Notes under the pieces: model-generated | The model's database searches: none | Seen by the model: only the letters and a program-made list of their open reading frames with translations | Told to the model about the DNA's origin: nothing | Source of the DNA: a bacterium | GTDB lineage: Bacteria; Verrucomicrobiota; Verrucomicrobiae; Opitutales; Opitutaceae | Direction of reading: 5' to 3' | Assembly: GCA_021780625.1 (NCBI GenBank) | Contig: JAJXYI010000623.1 | Location: 1 to 5,698, forward strand | DNA length: 5,698 nucleotides | Position numbers and translations under genes: made by a program | In this document: positions 5,540 to 5,698 of the stretch, piece by piece | Position numbering within the stretch: position 1 is the stretch's first letter | Layout of the letters: the number at the start of each line of letters is the position of its first letter

Positions 5540-5645
5540 GGCCGGAGGACTCCCCTCCCCGTCGCAGCCGCGCGACCTCCGGGTGCCGAAATCCTTCTGT
5601 TCAAGCGACGTATTCTCCGTTTTGTTGCTGGTTGATCGATCCGCC

Positions 5646-5698
5646 ATGGCCTCCAAACGACATCCCTCCCTCGATCGCGTGCTTGGCCGTCTGGATAC
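5646..5698 (+). CDS. N-terminus of a divergent gene, possibly the cognate sensor histidine kinase (3'-truncated)
   Basis: From ATG 5646 the frame is open to the window edge and encodes 17 residues, MASKRHPSLDRVLGRLD. It is divergent from the sigma-54 response regulator with 144 bp between the two starts. No domain can be seen in so short a fragment. I infer a sensor kinase because NtrC-type regulators usually sit beside their kinase, and because the fragment resembles N-termini I recall from PAS/histidine-kinase proteins in Verrucomicrobiota. An unrelated gene is possible. No strong ribosome-binding site precedes the ATG. Confidence 0.5.
   Translation, partial: MASKRHPSLDRVLGRLD

Noticed and set aside
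5593..5604. 12-bp match (TTGAACAGAAGG on the minus strand) to 3853-3864
   Set aside because: About two 12-mer matches are expected by chance in a window this size counting both strands, and the similarity does not extend beyond it.

Overview
The window is GC-rich and gene-dense. It looks like chromosomal DNA from a Verrucomicrobiota bacterium, most likely of the Opitutaceae type. This is an inference from protein style (a RibB fused to a degenerate GTP cyclohydrolase II domain), the lack of clear Shine-Dalgarno sequences, and intergenic repeats that resemble what I remember from that phylum. No database search was possible.

Layout: (1) 3-1430, plus strand: the C-terminal 475 residues of a multi-pass membrane protein, probably a GT-C type glycosyltransferase, whose start lies outside the window. 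(2) 1431-1820: a gene-free composite repeat. It has four short perfect hairpins (1492-1628) followed by 24 consecutive, perfectly phased 7-bp units (1645-1812). (3) 1857-2957, plus: a ribBX/ribBA-like gene. Its 3,4-dihydroxy-2-butanone-4-phosphate synthase domain looks intact, but its GTP cyclohydrolase II-like half has lost the zinc cysteines and the catalytic arginine motif. (4) 3080-3763, plus: a secreted glycine-zipper protein with a duplicated zipper and a valine/arginine-rich tail, closed by a clear intrinsic terminator at 3785-3811. (5) 3812-4076: a second gene-free stretch with a short 9-bp repeat and an imperfect inverted element (3889-4015). The arms of that element are also built of 7-bp units. 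(6) 5501-4077, minus: an NtrC-family sigma-54 response regulator with receiver, AAA+ and Fis-type HTH domains. (7) 5646 onward, plus: the first 17 codons of a divergent gene, plausibly the partner sensor kinase.

The protein-coding genes are mostly housekeeping or regulatory and do not form one evident pathway. RibB feeds riboflavin synthesis, the zipper protein is an envelope protein, and the regulator probably works with the divergently encoded neighbour. The unusual content is intergenic. Two heptamer-based repeat clusters each sit next to a TGGAGTGCGG-containing core, which hints at one modular dispersed repeat family. I see no defence system, CRISPR array, transposase, tRNA or rRNA.
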